Assembly (NCBI RefSeq): GCF_003284895.1
Contig: NZ_QMDV01000004.1
Span: forward strand, 312,501 to 376,500
Direction: 5' to 3'
DNA length: 64,000 bases
Origin: Pontibacter arcticus
GTDB lineage: Bacteria; Bacteroidota; Bacteroidia; Cytophagales; Hymenobacteraceae
This document shows, piece after piece, positions 57,001 through 64,000 of the stretch (position 1 is the stretch's first letter; every line of letters begins with the position of its first letter). Position numbers and translations under genes: made by a program. Under the pieces are notes generated by a model. The model saw nothing but the letters and a program-made list of their open reading frames with translations. It ran no database searches and was not told the DNA's origin.

Positions 57001-57219
57001 GCCCGTGTTGTAGAGGAACTCCTGCTTCAGTTCGGCCAGCACCTTTGGCGGCACCTGCGGGTAGCGGCGCTGCAGAAATTGCTCAAACACATCTTCTAGC
57101 ACGGCTTTGCTCAGGTCGCGCTTTATATCGGAGCCGTGTTGGTAGGTATAGGGCTCCAGTTCGCGCAGCCAGGCAATGGCCGCTTGCTCAATGGCTTCTT
57201 CAGCTAAGTACTGGCTCAT
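54001..57219 (-). CDS. hsdR: Type I restriction enzyme R subunit (HsdR), host-like half of the island
   Basis: 1072 residues. An N-terminal nuclease domain has RIPDLIIFVNGLPLVLFEFK with the PD-(D/E)XK residues Asp137, Glu151 and Lys153. The translocase has a Walker A-like HTTRSGKS (near residue 295) and DECHRTQYG, then GFTGTP and further helicase motifs. It cuts DNA when the matching HsdM/HsdS complex finds an unmodified site. The start overlaps the upstream truncated hsdS by 20 bases. Residues 713-756 are encoded by four inserted palindromes that keep the frame open. Its composition and AAGTATA content resemble the rest of the window, unlike the AT-rich genes upstream. No hsdM directly partners it. 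Confidence 0.92.
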   Translation of the reverse strand: MSQYLAEEAIEQAAIAWLRELEPYTYQHGSDIKRDLSKAVLEDVFEQFLQRRYPQVPPKVLAELKQEFLYNTGADLHQRNHAFHLKLSKGISKTWKDDTGKQHFGHFYPIAYDDVHQNEFLVVNQFTIIGKSKRIPDLIIFVNGLPLVLFEFKNLFNQDATVEAAYNQVQHYTYQIPQLFEYNALTIVSDGQTTLHGMYSSGLEWFAAWKSIDGREVVGNGFALETLIKGLLVPERLLQYVRHYIFHELDKGQLIKKGAKYHQFFGIQYALQETLKSVKPYGDGRIGVVWHTTRSGKSITMAIYTGILRQLPELKNPTIVVQVDRFDLNRQLFDDFVAAKDLVGDVSIANTTDELRSLLSGDSGGVVFSTVQKFNLKDTATGRELEHPVLSTRDNIIVIADECHRTQYGLIDGYANNLRRALPQASFIGFTGTPVDSKDADTVAVFGDIIHTYDIRQATEDKAVVPIYYEPRLAKLHLGNAQLEEEAEEITGGLEENEKNRILWAAMEDAAGSAGRVEAIAKDILQHYSSRSANLEGKAMIVCMSRRNCVKLYDALTALEGCPEVAVIMTTNIAKDPPAWNPHVRSKEQMEGIKARFKDPDDPLKLVIVRDMWLTGFDNPAMHTLYVDKVMSGHNLIQAVNRVATVFRDKPSGLIVDYIGIGDRLRDATKKYTAAGGEGQIALDIEEAFELAKETIYQLREMLPSGPVEVFAAVRDLQSRTTIPADLQSATLQTHDNSERGLKIPVVSASGLQIRKSSSVTGTPTREFASVHAAIPYFLSLPKTEKFKLIQHAVNHLVADDEVCKTFMLNEKILSSLAPIIKSHESINVLSSDIIYLQHVGAALRKAKNPDRNIRKSAEQVKNLIHRSIESEDVVDVFQMAGIERFDISIVTDEFLATAKEQKTGNELKLELLRQIMNDEIKVRSSKNLTKYRKLREEVERIIADYHNHFFDSLVAMEKLREVARQMQEEDQRRNQLGLTDEEEAFYEILANHPNAVQDFDLIKELVQKILAQVKKSASQPDWYKKDDTKAQLQLAVKSVLRFKVKAELQEILDEIMEQAEARYREYDTKVA
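54954..55080. repeat. Four in-frame GGATT-NNN-AATCC palindromes inside hsdR
   Basis: Palindromes lie at 54954-54972 (tccggatt-tgt-aatccgga), around 54986-55000 (gggatt-ttt-aatccc), at 55031-55047 (gcggatt-gca-aatccgc) and 55058-55080 (gttcgggatt-gca-aatcccgaac). Core GGATT/AATCC with a 3-base loop is shared while the outer bases vary but stay complementary. Together they add about 43 codons. The translated stretch repeats GLQIRKS-, DLQSRTT- and DLQSATL-like pieces. Confidence 0.85.
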
Positions 57220-57967
57220 GCAGCTCTTCTGGTTTGGTTTGCATTACATCAATTTCTCCTGACATGAGTTTGGGAAGGAGGGTGTCGCGGAGTTGGGTAA
57301 GCGTTTGAATCTCTTCTATGTCTGTCTTTATCTTCTGAAGAGAAGGTAATATTAAGTTGTTAAATTTAATGAATAGCTCTTTAGGAGGTATAGCTATTTC
57401 ATAGCCTGATAAGCCTTTCCAATCTGCTCTTGGCATTCGTGTACCATGAGATAATTGATTTGAATACTGTACTACTTCTTCACTTGAATAATGAAGAAGG
57501 CAGAACGCCAACATGTAATCTTTTAGTGGCTCAATGACCAAAATATCTGTTGAGCATATACCTTCAAATGGTGCAAGTATAACTTTGTGAAAGTATGGCC
57601 TAAGCTTTCCAAAAAGGATATGATTTTGCTCAAATCTATACTTCTGGCTTTCTACTCCAGCTGAAGTAGACCAATCAGTTAAGGCTATTGATTTACGAGG
57701 TATATGCTCTAACCCAACATATTTACATTCTTCCTGTAGGTCTTTAGGATTTGCAGTCATACGAACATTCTTTGACACATCACTAAGCTTACCAATTTTC
57801 CATCCCTCCGGCAGATTCTCTTCATCAATACCATCCACGAAATACTGCCTGAAGAGCGTTTGCGCCATTTGCTCCAGCGTTTGGTTCATGCGGCGGTTCA
57901 GCTCTATTTTGTCATCTATACTTTTAAGAATCTCACCAATCCGCCCACCTATCTTTAAAATCGTCAC
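57200..57967 (-). CDS. hsdS: Truncated type I specificity subunit (HsdS), C-terminal half
   Basis: 255 residues starting at a GTG, 57967. It begins directly in the central conserved helix (GRIGEILKSIDDKIELNRRM, NQTLEQMAQTLFRQYFVDG), continues with one target-recognition domain (from LPEGWKIGKLSDVSK) and ends with the second conserved helix (TLTQLRDTLLPKLMSGEID). The whole first recognition domain is missing, compared with about 430 residues for a full HsdS. It overlaps the downstream hsdR by 20 bases and the upstream PD-(D/E)XK gene by 35. Half-size HsdS can sometimes work as dimers, so it is not certainly dead. Could be called a pseudogene. Confidence 0.8.
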   Translation of the reverse strand: MTILKIGGRIGEILKSIDDKIELNRRMNQTLEQMAQTLFRQYFVDGIDEENLPEGWKIGKLSDVSKNVRMTANPKDLQEECKYVGLEHIPRKSIALTDWSTSAGVESQKYRFEQNHILFGKLRPYFHKVILAPFEGICSTDILVIEPLKDYMLAFCLLHYSSEEVVQYSNQLSHGTRMPRADWKGLSGYEIAIPPKELFIKFNNLILPSLQKIKTDIEEIQTLTQLRDTLLPKLMSGEIDVMQTKPEELHEPVLS

Positions 57968-58325
57968 TATTTAGGCTTTTAAGATCAACTATACCTCTTG
58001 TTGAGTATTGCTTGACTTTTGATTTAGCTTCTTCGCCAGTACAGATAAAATACTCGGGTTCGGTCATTTTATCACCGTTAAGGTTTACAAAGATGTAGTA
58101 GTGGCCTACATGGACTCTATCTCTCATCATGGGCCAACCTACGTTCTTTTTCTTATAGATGGCTTTTACCTGAATTATAAACTGCTTATTCTCCTTTTCA
58201 GCTAAAATATCAATGGCCTTAGCATTACCCATTGTAATGCCAACACTAAACCCCCGCCTAAGTAGTTCAGCAGCTACAAAATACTCACCAGAAAGCCCTG
58301 TACTGCTGGATTGAATCTCTGCCAT
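57933..58325 (-). CDS. PD-(D/E)XK-like nuclease-fold protein
   Basis: 130 residues. GLSGEYFVAAELLRRGF, AIDILAEK and FIIQVKAIYKK give the Glu-x(n)-Asp-x(n)-Gln-x-Lys core of the PD-(D/E)XK fold, in the variant where QVK replaces ExK, as in Holliday-junction-resolvase-like or group I endonuclease-like proteins. It starts at the stop of hsdS (TAATG overlap), so it is translated with it. Its C-terminus runs out of frame into the truncated hsdS, and may itself be cut short. Role unknown. Confidence 0.72.
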   Translation of the reverse strand: MAEIQSSSTGLSGEYFVAAELLRRGFSVGITMGNAKAIDILAEKENKQFIIQVKAIYKKKNVGWPMMRDRVHVGHYYIFVNLNGDKMTEPEYFICTGEEAKSKVKQYSTRGIVDLKSLNSDDFKDRWADW

Positions 58326-59635
58326 TATACTTCCATTAATACTTCTGCTTCCTGTGATTCTTCCAGTTCAAAAGCCTGGTGCAGCAAAGCTTTTAATAGC
58401 TGCTCAGTAGCTTGTTGGTTTGAGATGACATATTTTTTTAGTTGTTCAATTTTAGCTGCTTGTTTTTCAACTTCCGCAATGATCCGGTTTTGTTCACTAA
58501 GTGGCGGCAGAGGTATCAGTAAGTTATCTATATGACCTTGATTAATTGTTTTTTGACCAGATGTAGTCTTGAAATTATCCGCAATAGTTTTTCTTACATG
58601 TTGAGCCTTGCCAACAAGGAAGATAAAATCTGCATTTACAAGAACACCAAATCTCATTCTGATAAAGTGATCACAAGGGGTTAGAACTTTATCAGAATTA
58701 CCAACATAATTGAAATTCCCTACTAGATCTATACTTCCATTTACTCTAGTAATTAATATGTCATTTTTTCTCAGTTTATGATTCTCAATTATTTTGGAAG
58801 GTAGATTTATAAGTCTAGTATCAGAAACATCAACTTTAGAATTTTTAATATCAGCTAATCTAAGAACTATAGCACTTGTGATGTCATTTGATCCTCGCGT
58901 TGAAATTCCATTTTGGTAACTTTCTACTATATCACCTAGTTTACACCAAATCCAATTTTCAGGAATGTCGAAAGGTATGTCATCAGATTCAATTGGACGC
59001 AAATGCTTTTCTTTTATACCTGATTTTACTTTCTCTACTTTAATTCTCTTTAGTAGATCGCTTGCAGGCTCATCAGCTATATTTTGTTTTACCAATTTAC
59101 CTTGAATCGCTTCCTGTAAGATAGCTTGATGAAGTATTTCTGTATAAATAAGCTGATCATCTATAAGTTTAAAAGCTGCTAGCTCTTTCGCCATAAGCTT
59201 TCTTTCCAGATTAACTATATACTGTTGAGCTTCAAAACTTGGTATAATAACTTCCGTGTCGGCAATTCTATTCATTGGCAAGCTTACATTTGCCATTCCT
59301 TTCATTTGAGAAACAAGTAGTTCTTCCCGGTTCCAATGCAGATAAATTTGCAGGTATTTAGCTAAAACAAAGCTTTCATCTTTGGGGATTACTGCACAAA
59401 GTATATTGCCAAGTGCAAATTTTCCTTCCTGGTACTTCACTCTTTTCATACTGGCATGTCCGTGGCCAGTGGAAGAGATCAAAGGAATAATTACGGCTTT
59501 TGCATCAAACTGGTATTCATTATGTGTCTTATCAATTTCACCTAATGTTACCATTGGGTATTCGCCAGGAATAGCTTTCATGATTCCTGTTGCACCTTTT
59601 GTGATAGTGCAAATATCACCTAATCTGTATCTCAT
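58325..59635 (-). CDS. hsdS: Type I specificity subunit HsdS, full length
   Basis: 436 residues with two target-recognition domains: the first from YRLGDICTITKGATGIMK, the second from PENWIWCKLGDIVESYQNG. Each is followed by a conserved helical region (ILHQAILQEAIQGKLVKQ and EQLLKALLHQAFELEESQEA). It determines the two-part DNA site recognised by this system. It overlaps hsdM by one base (TAATG) and the PD-(D/E)XK gene likewise. AT-rich. Confidence 0.92.
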   Translation of the reverse strand: MRYRLGDICTITKGATGIMKAIPGEYPMVTLGEIDKTHNEYQFDAKAVIIPLISSTGHGHASMKRVKYQEGKFALGNILCAVIPKDESFVLAKYLQIYLHWNREELLVSQMKGMANVSLPMNRIADTEVIIPSFEAQQYIVNLERKLMAKELAAFKLIDDQLIYTEILHQAILQEAIQGKLVKQNIADEPASDLLKRIKVEKVKSGIKEKHLRPIESDDIPFDIPENWIWCKLGDIVESYQNGISTRGSNDITSAIVLRLADIKNSKVDVSDTRLINLPSKIIENHKLRKNDILITRVNGSIDLVGNFNYVGNSDKVLTPCDHFIRMRFGVLVNADFIFLVGKAQHVRKTIADNFKTTSGQKTINQGHIDNLLIPLPPLSEQNRIIAEVEKQAAKIEQLKKYVISNQQATEQLLKALLHQAFELEESQEAEVLMEV

Positions 59636-61281
59636 TATAAAGCCAGCTCTTTAAGTTCGTTAAGAATCTGAGAAATCTTTACCTGGTTACTCTCAATTTT
59701 CTTTATAATAGCTAACCTATCGTAAGTTACTTCTTCTTTAACCTTGTTGGGGTTTTTAATATCCAGATCAAAAGCTGCCCAGTAAATAATATCGCCAGTT
59801 TGCTTGTTAGATTTAGCCAGCTGTTCATTCTCAGAAATTAAAGCAGATAGCTCTTGTCTTACACCTTCAAACTCTGGAGCCTTGGCTTTATTTTCTTTTA
59901 TCTTTTCAACTACAAAAAATAGCTTATTCTTTAGTTCAGCAATGGTGTTCTCTGCTTCTTCAGCCTTGTCCCAGTAAGGTTTAGCTTTAACTTTGGCATC
60001 TTGTACTCTTTTGGTAAAGTCTAGCTTCCAGCATACTTCGCTTTCCAGCCTGTCGTTCCACCAGTTCTTTATTGGTTCAAATTCTTCTATTCGTATTGGG
60101 CGTGTTTTGCTATAAGCTTTCTGGCCTTCGGGCAAAGTATGCTCGTAATACCAGATGTCCGTAGTAGGCTTACCTTTCTCAAAAAAGATAAGATTGGTGT
60201 TTACGGTTGCATAAGGTGCAAAAACAGATTGTGGTAAACGAATAATGGTATGCACGTTGCAGTCTTCTAATAGCTTTTGCCTTACCCTTGCCTTTACGCC
60301 ATCACCAGTCAAGCTGCCATCAGGCAGTACTATACCGGCACGACCACCTTCTTTCAGCATCTGTATAAATAAAATCAAGAACAGATCTGCACTTTCTTTG
60401 GTGCGGTAGTTTAGCGGGAAATTGGTTTCCATACCATCGCCCACTACGCCACCAAAAGGAGGGTTAGCCACAATTATATCAACTTTGTCAGCCTGCTTGA
60501 TAGATGTTAACTCACGGCTCAAAGCATCACCATTTTCAATCTGTGGAACTTCTATATCGTGCGTAATCAGGTTCACCACGCTAAGCATGTATGGCAATGG
60601 CTTTAATTCTGTACCAGTAATTGTGTCCTGTAGCGTTTTGTGGTCATTAACGCTGTTTACCTGATTCCGCAAATGTTCTATAGCGCAAACCAAGAAACCT
60701 GCCGTACCACACGCCGGGTCTGCTATTTTCTCGCCTAGCTTTGGGTTTACCATATCCACGACAAACTGTGTTACAGCTCTTGGTGTATAGAACTCGCCCG
60801 TATCTTTTTTAGTAGCAAGGCCTTGTAAAATATCTTCGTAGATAACGTTGAAGATATGATGATCTTTACTGCTATTAAAATCAATCTCGTTTAGTTTATT
60901 AATGGCTTGGCGGAAAGTAGTCCCGCTCTTCATGTAGTTATTTGTGCCATCAAAAATATTACGGATGATAACACCCAACCTGTTATCTGCCGCAACCTGT
61001 ATTTCCTTTAACTGCGGAAACAGCTGGTTGTTTACAAAATTAATCAGTTCATCTCCTGTTATACCTTCGTCGTTTTCAGCCCAGTTACGCCATTGCAATT
61101 CTTCTGGTATCGGGGAAGTGTAGTTCTCGTCAATTAATTCTCTCTGTTGGTCTTTATCATCAAAAAGCTTTAAAAAGATCATCCAGCCTAACTGCTCAAT
61201 GCGTTGTGCATCGCCACTCAAGCCAGGGTCTTTTCTGAAAATATCTCTAATGGACTTTATAATTCCGCTTATGTTACTCAT
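59635..61281 (-). CDS. hsdM: Type I methyltransferase subunit HsdM
   Basis: 548 residues. An N-terminal helical domain (LGWMIFLKLFDDKDQQREL) is followed by the SAM-binding domain with GEFYTPRAVTQFVVDM, ADPACGTAGFLV and the catalytic VANPPFGG, the NPPF of adenine-N6 methyltransferases. It overlaps the small gene upstream as ATGA. It has no AAGTATA motif in over 1.6 kb apart from none seen, unlike nearly all genes in the window, and is AT-rich. Confidence 0.95.
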   Translation of the reverse strand: MSNISGIIKSIRDIFRKDPGLSGDAQRIEQLGWMIFLKLFDDKDQQRELIDENYTSPIPEELQWRNWAENDEGITGDELINFVNNQLFPQLKEIQVAADNRLGVIIRNIFDGTNNYMKSGTTFRQAINKLNEIDFNSSKDHHIFNVIYEDILQGLATKKDTGEFYTPRAVTQFVVDMVNPKLGEKIADPACGTAGFLVCAIEHLRNQVNSVNDHKTLQDTITGTELKPLPYMLSVVNLITHDIEVPQIENGDALSRELTSIKQADKVDIIVANPPFGGVVGDGMETNFPLNYRTKESADLFLILFIQMLKEGGRAGIVLPDGSLTGDGVKARVRQKLLEDCNVHTIIRLPQSVFAPYATVNTNLIFFEKGKPTTDIWYYEHTLPEGQKAYSKTRPIRIEEFEPIKNWWNDRLESEVCWKLDFTKRVQDAKVKAKPYWDKAEEAENTIAELKNKLFFVVEKIKENKAKAPEFEGVRQELSALISENEQLAKSNKQTGDIIYWAAFDLDIKNPNKVKEEVTYDRLAIIKKIESNQVKISQILNELKELAL

Positions 61282-61703
61282 TTGGTACTTGTTGTATTGG
61301 TATTAATATGGTTCATTTTGCCAAAGGCAAACTCGTCGTAGTGATTCATTAGCTCAAATACGTCATAGCTTTCGCTCACCCATCTGCCTTTTTTAAATCG
61401 GAAGCAGTAGGTTAATCTTTTGTCGTACTCTTTAGCCTGGTTGTTGAATACTATTACAAGTTGGTCTTTTGGTTTGAATGAAGCCGGAAAATCAAAAGCA
61501 TCCGGTTCATTTAACCTGCTTTCAAGTGTAAAATTATTAATAATAAAGTTAGGGTCGGTAAATTCTGAAGGTATCATCGGCACGCCCATAAAGAAGTCAT
61601 GTTTATCTTTATTGTAGCGGTGTAAAAGCCAATAATGGTTCAGCCTGTCCGGTGAAGAACTCTTGCAGGTACAGAATTTAATATTATCAGAAACTAAGCA
61701 CAT
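61278..61703 (-). CDS. Small protein of unknown function in the hsd operon
   Basis: 141 residues, no membrane segment. It has an N-terminal pair of cysteines (FCTCKSSS) and aromatic-rich segments such as NHYWLLHRYNKDKHDFFMG and KRLTYCFRFKKGRWVS. I do not recognise the family. The start overlaps the hsdR stop (TGATG) and the end overlaps hsdM (ATGA), so it is a true member of the operon; a modulator of restriction is possible. Confidence 0.7.
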   Translation of the reverse strand: MCLVSDNIKFCTCKSSSPDRLNHYWLLHRYNKDKHDFFMGVPMIPSEFTDPNFIINNFTLESRLNEPDAFDFPASFKPKDQLVIVFNNQAKEYDKRLTYCFRFKKGRWVSESYDVFELMNHYDEFAFGKMNHINTNTTSTK

Positions 61704-64000
61704 CAGGCAATTCTGTAAAGTTCTGTTTCTAATTCCTTTATCGCTTCCATGTATTTTTTCCTACTTCCGAAGATCCCGTTTACAATTTCGACGGTGGAGC
61801 CAAAATCACTTAGTGGTTTTACTTGTAGCACTTCCAATGTTTCAATGTTCTCAATGCCTTCGTCGGCATACTTTTCAAGCAGTGTTTCTAAAACTTGGCG
61901 GGCCTGTTCACCATACTTCGTAAAGTAGTCTCTTTTCTTAACATTGTTGGCCCTTTCTTTACGTGTTAACGGAGGTTGGTCGTAGGCAACATGGCAGATT
62001 AAATCAAACAAGTCTACCTGCTTGTCAACTGCTTCAAGTAGCGCATCTACCATCACACCTTGATCTTCAAGTTCGGCAACTATAGCTTCTTTACGCTCTG
62101 TGTTATTCCACTTGTTCAGGAAGTCATCTAAGGATGCGAACTGGCCTTTTATGATTTGCTTAGTATGGTCTTTCAGACTGGAAGTAATAGGTTTACCATG
62201 CTGATCAAAATGCAGCTCACGCTCAATTAGAATGGAAACATCAACGCCGTTTACATACACTTTGGATTTCGGGTCGCTTGTAGGTGGAGTGCCTGATGGA
62301 TCTGGCTGACGTACTTTAGGTATTTCAATTATAATCTCTTCACCTGTATCGTCATCTGTGATTGGGTCTGTATTGGCTTCTTCTTCATCAATAATACCTC
62401 CTAGGTTTGTACCTTCGGTAACTGGCTTAATTCTTATTGGCTCTCCGTCAAATTTCGGATCTGCAAAATTGTCTGTGGCGTTCCTAAAATCAAGTATGGT
62501 AAAATATTGTTTGCCATACTCTTCATTTATTCTGGTGCCACGTCCAACAATCTGTTTGAACTTAGTCATTGAATTGATAATGGCATCTAACACAATTACC
62601 TTACAGGTTTGTGCGTCAACACCAGTGGTCATCAATTCAGATGTGGTAGCTATAACCGGGTATTTTTCCTCCGGGTTAATAAAGTTGTCAAGCTCCCTTT
62701 TGCCTTCTTCATTGTCCCCGGTAATTTGCATTACATATTTGTAATTCTCTGCTACTAGGTCGGCATTATGTCTGGCTAAAGCACTACGCATGCGCTCAGC
62801 ATGGTCAATATCCACGCAGAAAATAATAGTTTTGGCAAAGCGGTCATACCCTTTTAAAAATTCGGTTACTTTCCTTGCTACTGTATCTGTGCGTTCATCT
62901 ATAACAAGGCTTCGATCATAGTCTTTCTTGTTATACATTCTATCTTCAACCTCATTGCCATCCTTATCGGTTTTACCTTGTTCTGGTCTCCATCCTTCCG
63001 CATCTACATTCAAGGCAACCCTAATTACTCTGTAAGGAGCCAGAAAGCCATCATTAATACCCTGTCTTAAAGAATAAGTATAAATTGGGTCGCCAAAGTA
63101 TTCAGAATTACTTGCTTCTTCTGTCTCTTTTGGTGTTGCCGTTAAACCAATATGTGTAGCGTTACTAAAGTAGGTTAAGATCTCGCGCCAGTTACTGTCT
63201 TCTTTAGTACTCCCACGGTGGCACTCGTCAATAACAATAAGATCGAAAAAGTCCTTTGAGAATTGTTTGTAAGCATTTGCTTTTTCATCGCTACCGCTTA
63301 AGCCCTGGTATAGTGCCAGGTAAACTTCGAAGCTCTTATCTATCTGCCGCTTTTTCACAACGGTCATTTTATCTTTAAAATGCTTGAAGTCACCGCGTTT
63401 GGTCTGATCTATCAAAGCGTTGCGGTCTGCTAAAAACAGAATACGCTTCTTCGCTCCACTTTTCCAAAGCCTATGAATGATCTGAAATGCAGTATAGGTT
63501 TTACCTGTACCTGTAGCCATAACCAGTAGCACGCGGTTTTGCCCTTTAGCAATAGCCTCAACCGATCTGTTTACAGCTATCTGTTGGTAATACCTTGGCT
63601 TTCTATTGGTGCCATCAAAGAAGTATTCCTGTGCAGCAATCTTTTCAGCTTCAGGCGTCTCTATACCTTTGTACTTTTTATAACGCTCCCAAAGCTGATC
63701 TGGAGTAGGGAAGTCTTCTAAACCGATTTCGCTCTCGATGTTTTTGCCTTCTGCAGTTCTGTCGTGGAAAAAGAACCCATCACCGTTACTGCTAAATACA
63801 CAGGGTATATCTAATATTTTAGCGTAATCGAGTCCTTGCTGAATACCAGCTCTTACAGAGTGATTATTGTCTTTTGCTTCAATGATAGCAATAGGGATGT
63901 TAGGCTTGTAATACAGTATATAATCAGCTCGTTTTTTGCTTCCTCTAGTGGTTAGTTTCCCACGAACGTGTATTTTACCATCAGTGAAAGATACTTCTTC
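61703..64000 (-). CDS. hsdR: Type I restriction R subunit, EcoEI/EcoAI-type, partial (5' end beyond window)
   Basis: The frame is open from base 64000 to the stop at 61703, at least 765 residues; an internal Met at 63532 is not the start because conserved sequence continues upstream. The N-terminal nuclease domain has ADYILYYKPNIPIAIIEAKD, then YYQQIAVNRSVEA and Walker A VMATGTGKTYTAF, the Walker B IVIDECHRGSTKEDSNW and GLTATP. The C-terminal part (from about 62250 down) is EcoEI-R-C-like. It differs from the HsdR at 54001-57219 and belongs with the HsdM and HsdS next to it. Confidence 0.93.
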   Translation of the reverse strand, partial: EEVSFTDGKIHVRGKLTTRGSKKRADYILYYKPNIPIAIIEAKDNNHSVRAGIQQGLDYAKILDIPCVFSSNGDGFFFHDRTAEGKNIESEIGLEDFPTPDQLWERYKKYKGIETPEAEKIAAQEYFFDGTNRKPRYYQQIAVNRSVEAIAKGQNRVLLVMATGTGKTYTAFQIIHRLWKSGAKKRILFLADRNALIDQTKRGDFKHFKDKMTVVKKRQIDKSFEVYLALYQGLSGSDEKANAYKQFSKDFFDLIVIDECHRGSTKEDSNWREILTYFSNATHIGLTATPKETEEASNSEYFGDPIYTYSLRQGINDGFLAPYRVIRVALNVDAEGWRPEQGKTDKDGNEVEDRMYNKKDYDRSLVIDERTDTVARKVTEFLKGYDRFAKTIIFCVDIDHAERMRSALARHNADLVAENYKYVMQITGDNEEGKRELDNFINPEEKYPVIATTSELMTTGVDAQTCKVIVLDAIINSMTKFKQIVGRGTRINEEYGKQYFTILDFRNATDNFADPKFDGEPIRIKPVTEGTNLGGIIDEEEANTDPITDDDTGEEIIIEIPKVRQPDPSGTPPTSDPKSKVYVNGVDVSILIERELHFDQHGKPITSSLKDHTKQIIKGQFASLDDFLNKWNNTERKEAIVAELEDQGVMVDALLEAVDKQVDLFDLICHVAYDQPPLTRKERANNVKKRDYFTKYGEQARQVLETLLEKYADEGIENIETLEVLQVKPLSDFGSTVEIVNGIFGSRKKYMEAIKELETELYRIA

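Noticed and set aside
55639-57099. 486-codon open frame on the plus strand
   Set aside because: It is antisense to the well-supported hsdR and has no recognisable domain; GC-rich third positions in hsdR keep the opposite strand open.

Overview
The window looks like chromosomal DNA from a member of the Bacteroidota, most likely a Cytophagales / Hymenobacteraceae (Pontibacter-like) organism. This is an inference from gene content: a SusB-type GH97 glucosidase, an Oar-like TonB receptor, a DUF983 protein, an RluA-type N-terminal domain found in Bacteroidota, DUF4153 and DUF6090-like proteins, and TAnnTTTG-type -7 promoter elements. The 7-mer AAGTATA / TATACTT occurs about 140 times by hand count, in genes as well as between them, and is the most obvious genome-wide signature of this DNA.

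1-8.4 kb: the end of an aldose 1-epimerase gene, a VAT-1-like quinone oxidoreductase, and a signalling block made of a giant hybrid histidine kinase with three receivers, an overlapping cheR, and a receiver-histidine kinase. 8.4-12.6 kb (minus strand): bestrophin-like channel, TetR regulator with an MBL-fold hydrolase, and an FAD/NAD(P)-binding protein. 13.1-20 kb: two membrane proteins, the GH97 enzyme, DUF983, a stand-alone RluA N-terminal domain without its catalytic half, an NmrA-like reductase and a YaeR/GloA2-type VOC protein. 20.1-23.8 kb: an apparently autoregulated operon (membrane proteins plus a winged-helix regulator) with two copies of a palindromic operator. 23.9-32.8 kb: CsbD, a 46-residue basic protein, a PhoD-like phosphatase, an Oar-like TonB receptor, a luciferase-like monooxygenase, an OmpA-family protein and a second MBL-fold protein.

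33.3-53.5 kb is one large molybdenum hydroxylase district. It holds two PaoABC-like heterotrimers (the first Tat-exported, the second with no Tat signal), one IorAB-like heterodimer, an XdhC/CoxI chaperone and MocA, and the molybdenum-cofactor genes moaA, moeA, moaC, a MobB-like/MobA fusion, a MoeB-rhodanese protein, moaE and moaD, with a TauE/SafE-type transporter and a cytochrome c. The gene set is nearly self-sufficient for making, maturing and using molybdoenzymes; no MogA/MoaB and no molybdate ABC transporter are seen. Between moaA and moeA sits a 445-bp unit in which a GIY-YIG nuclease gene is bounded by 35-bp inverted repeats; diverged copies of the same repeat lie between xdhC and mocA.

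54-64 kb (minus strand): a composite type I restriction-modification island. One half (partial hsdR at the window edge, a small unknown gene, hsdM, hsdS, a PD-(D/E)XK-like gene) is an AT-rich, tightly overlapping operon with little of the AAGTATA motif. The other half is a truncated hsdS joined to a second, unrelated hsdR which carries four GGATT-NNN-AATCC palindromes in frame inside its coding sequence. The layout suggests two type I loci merged by a deletion or recombination.
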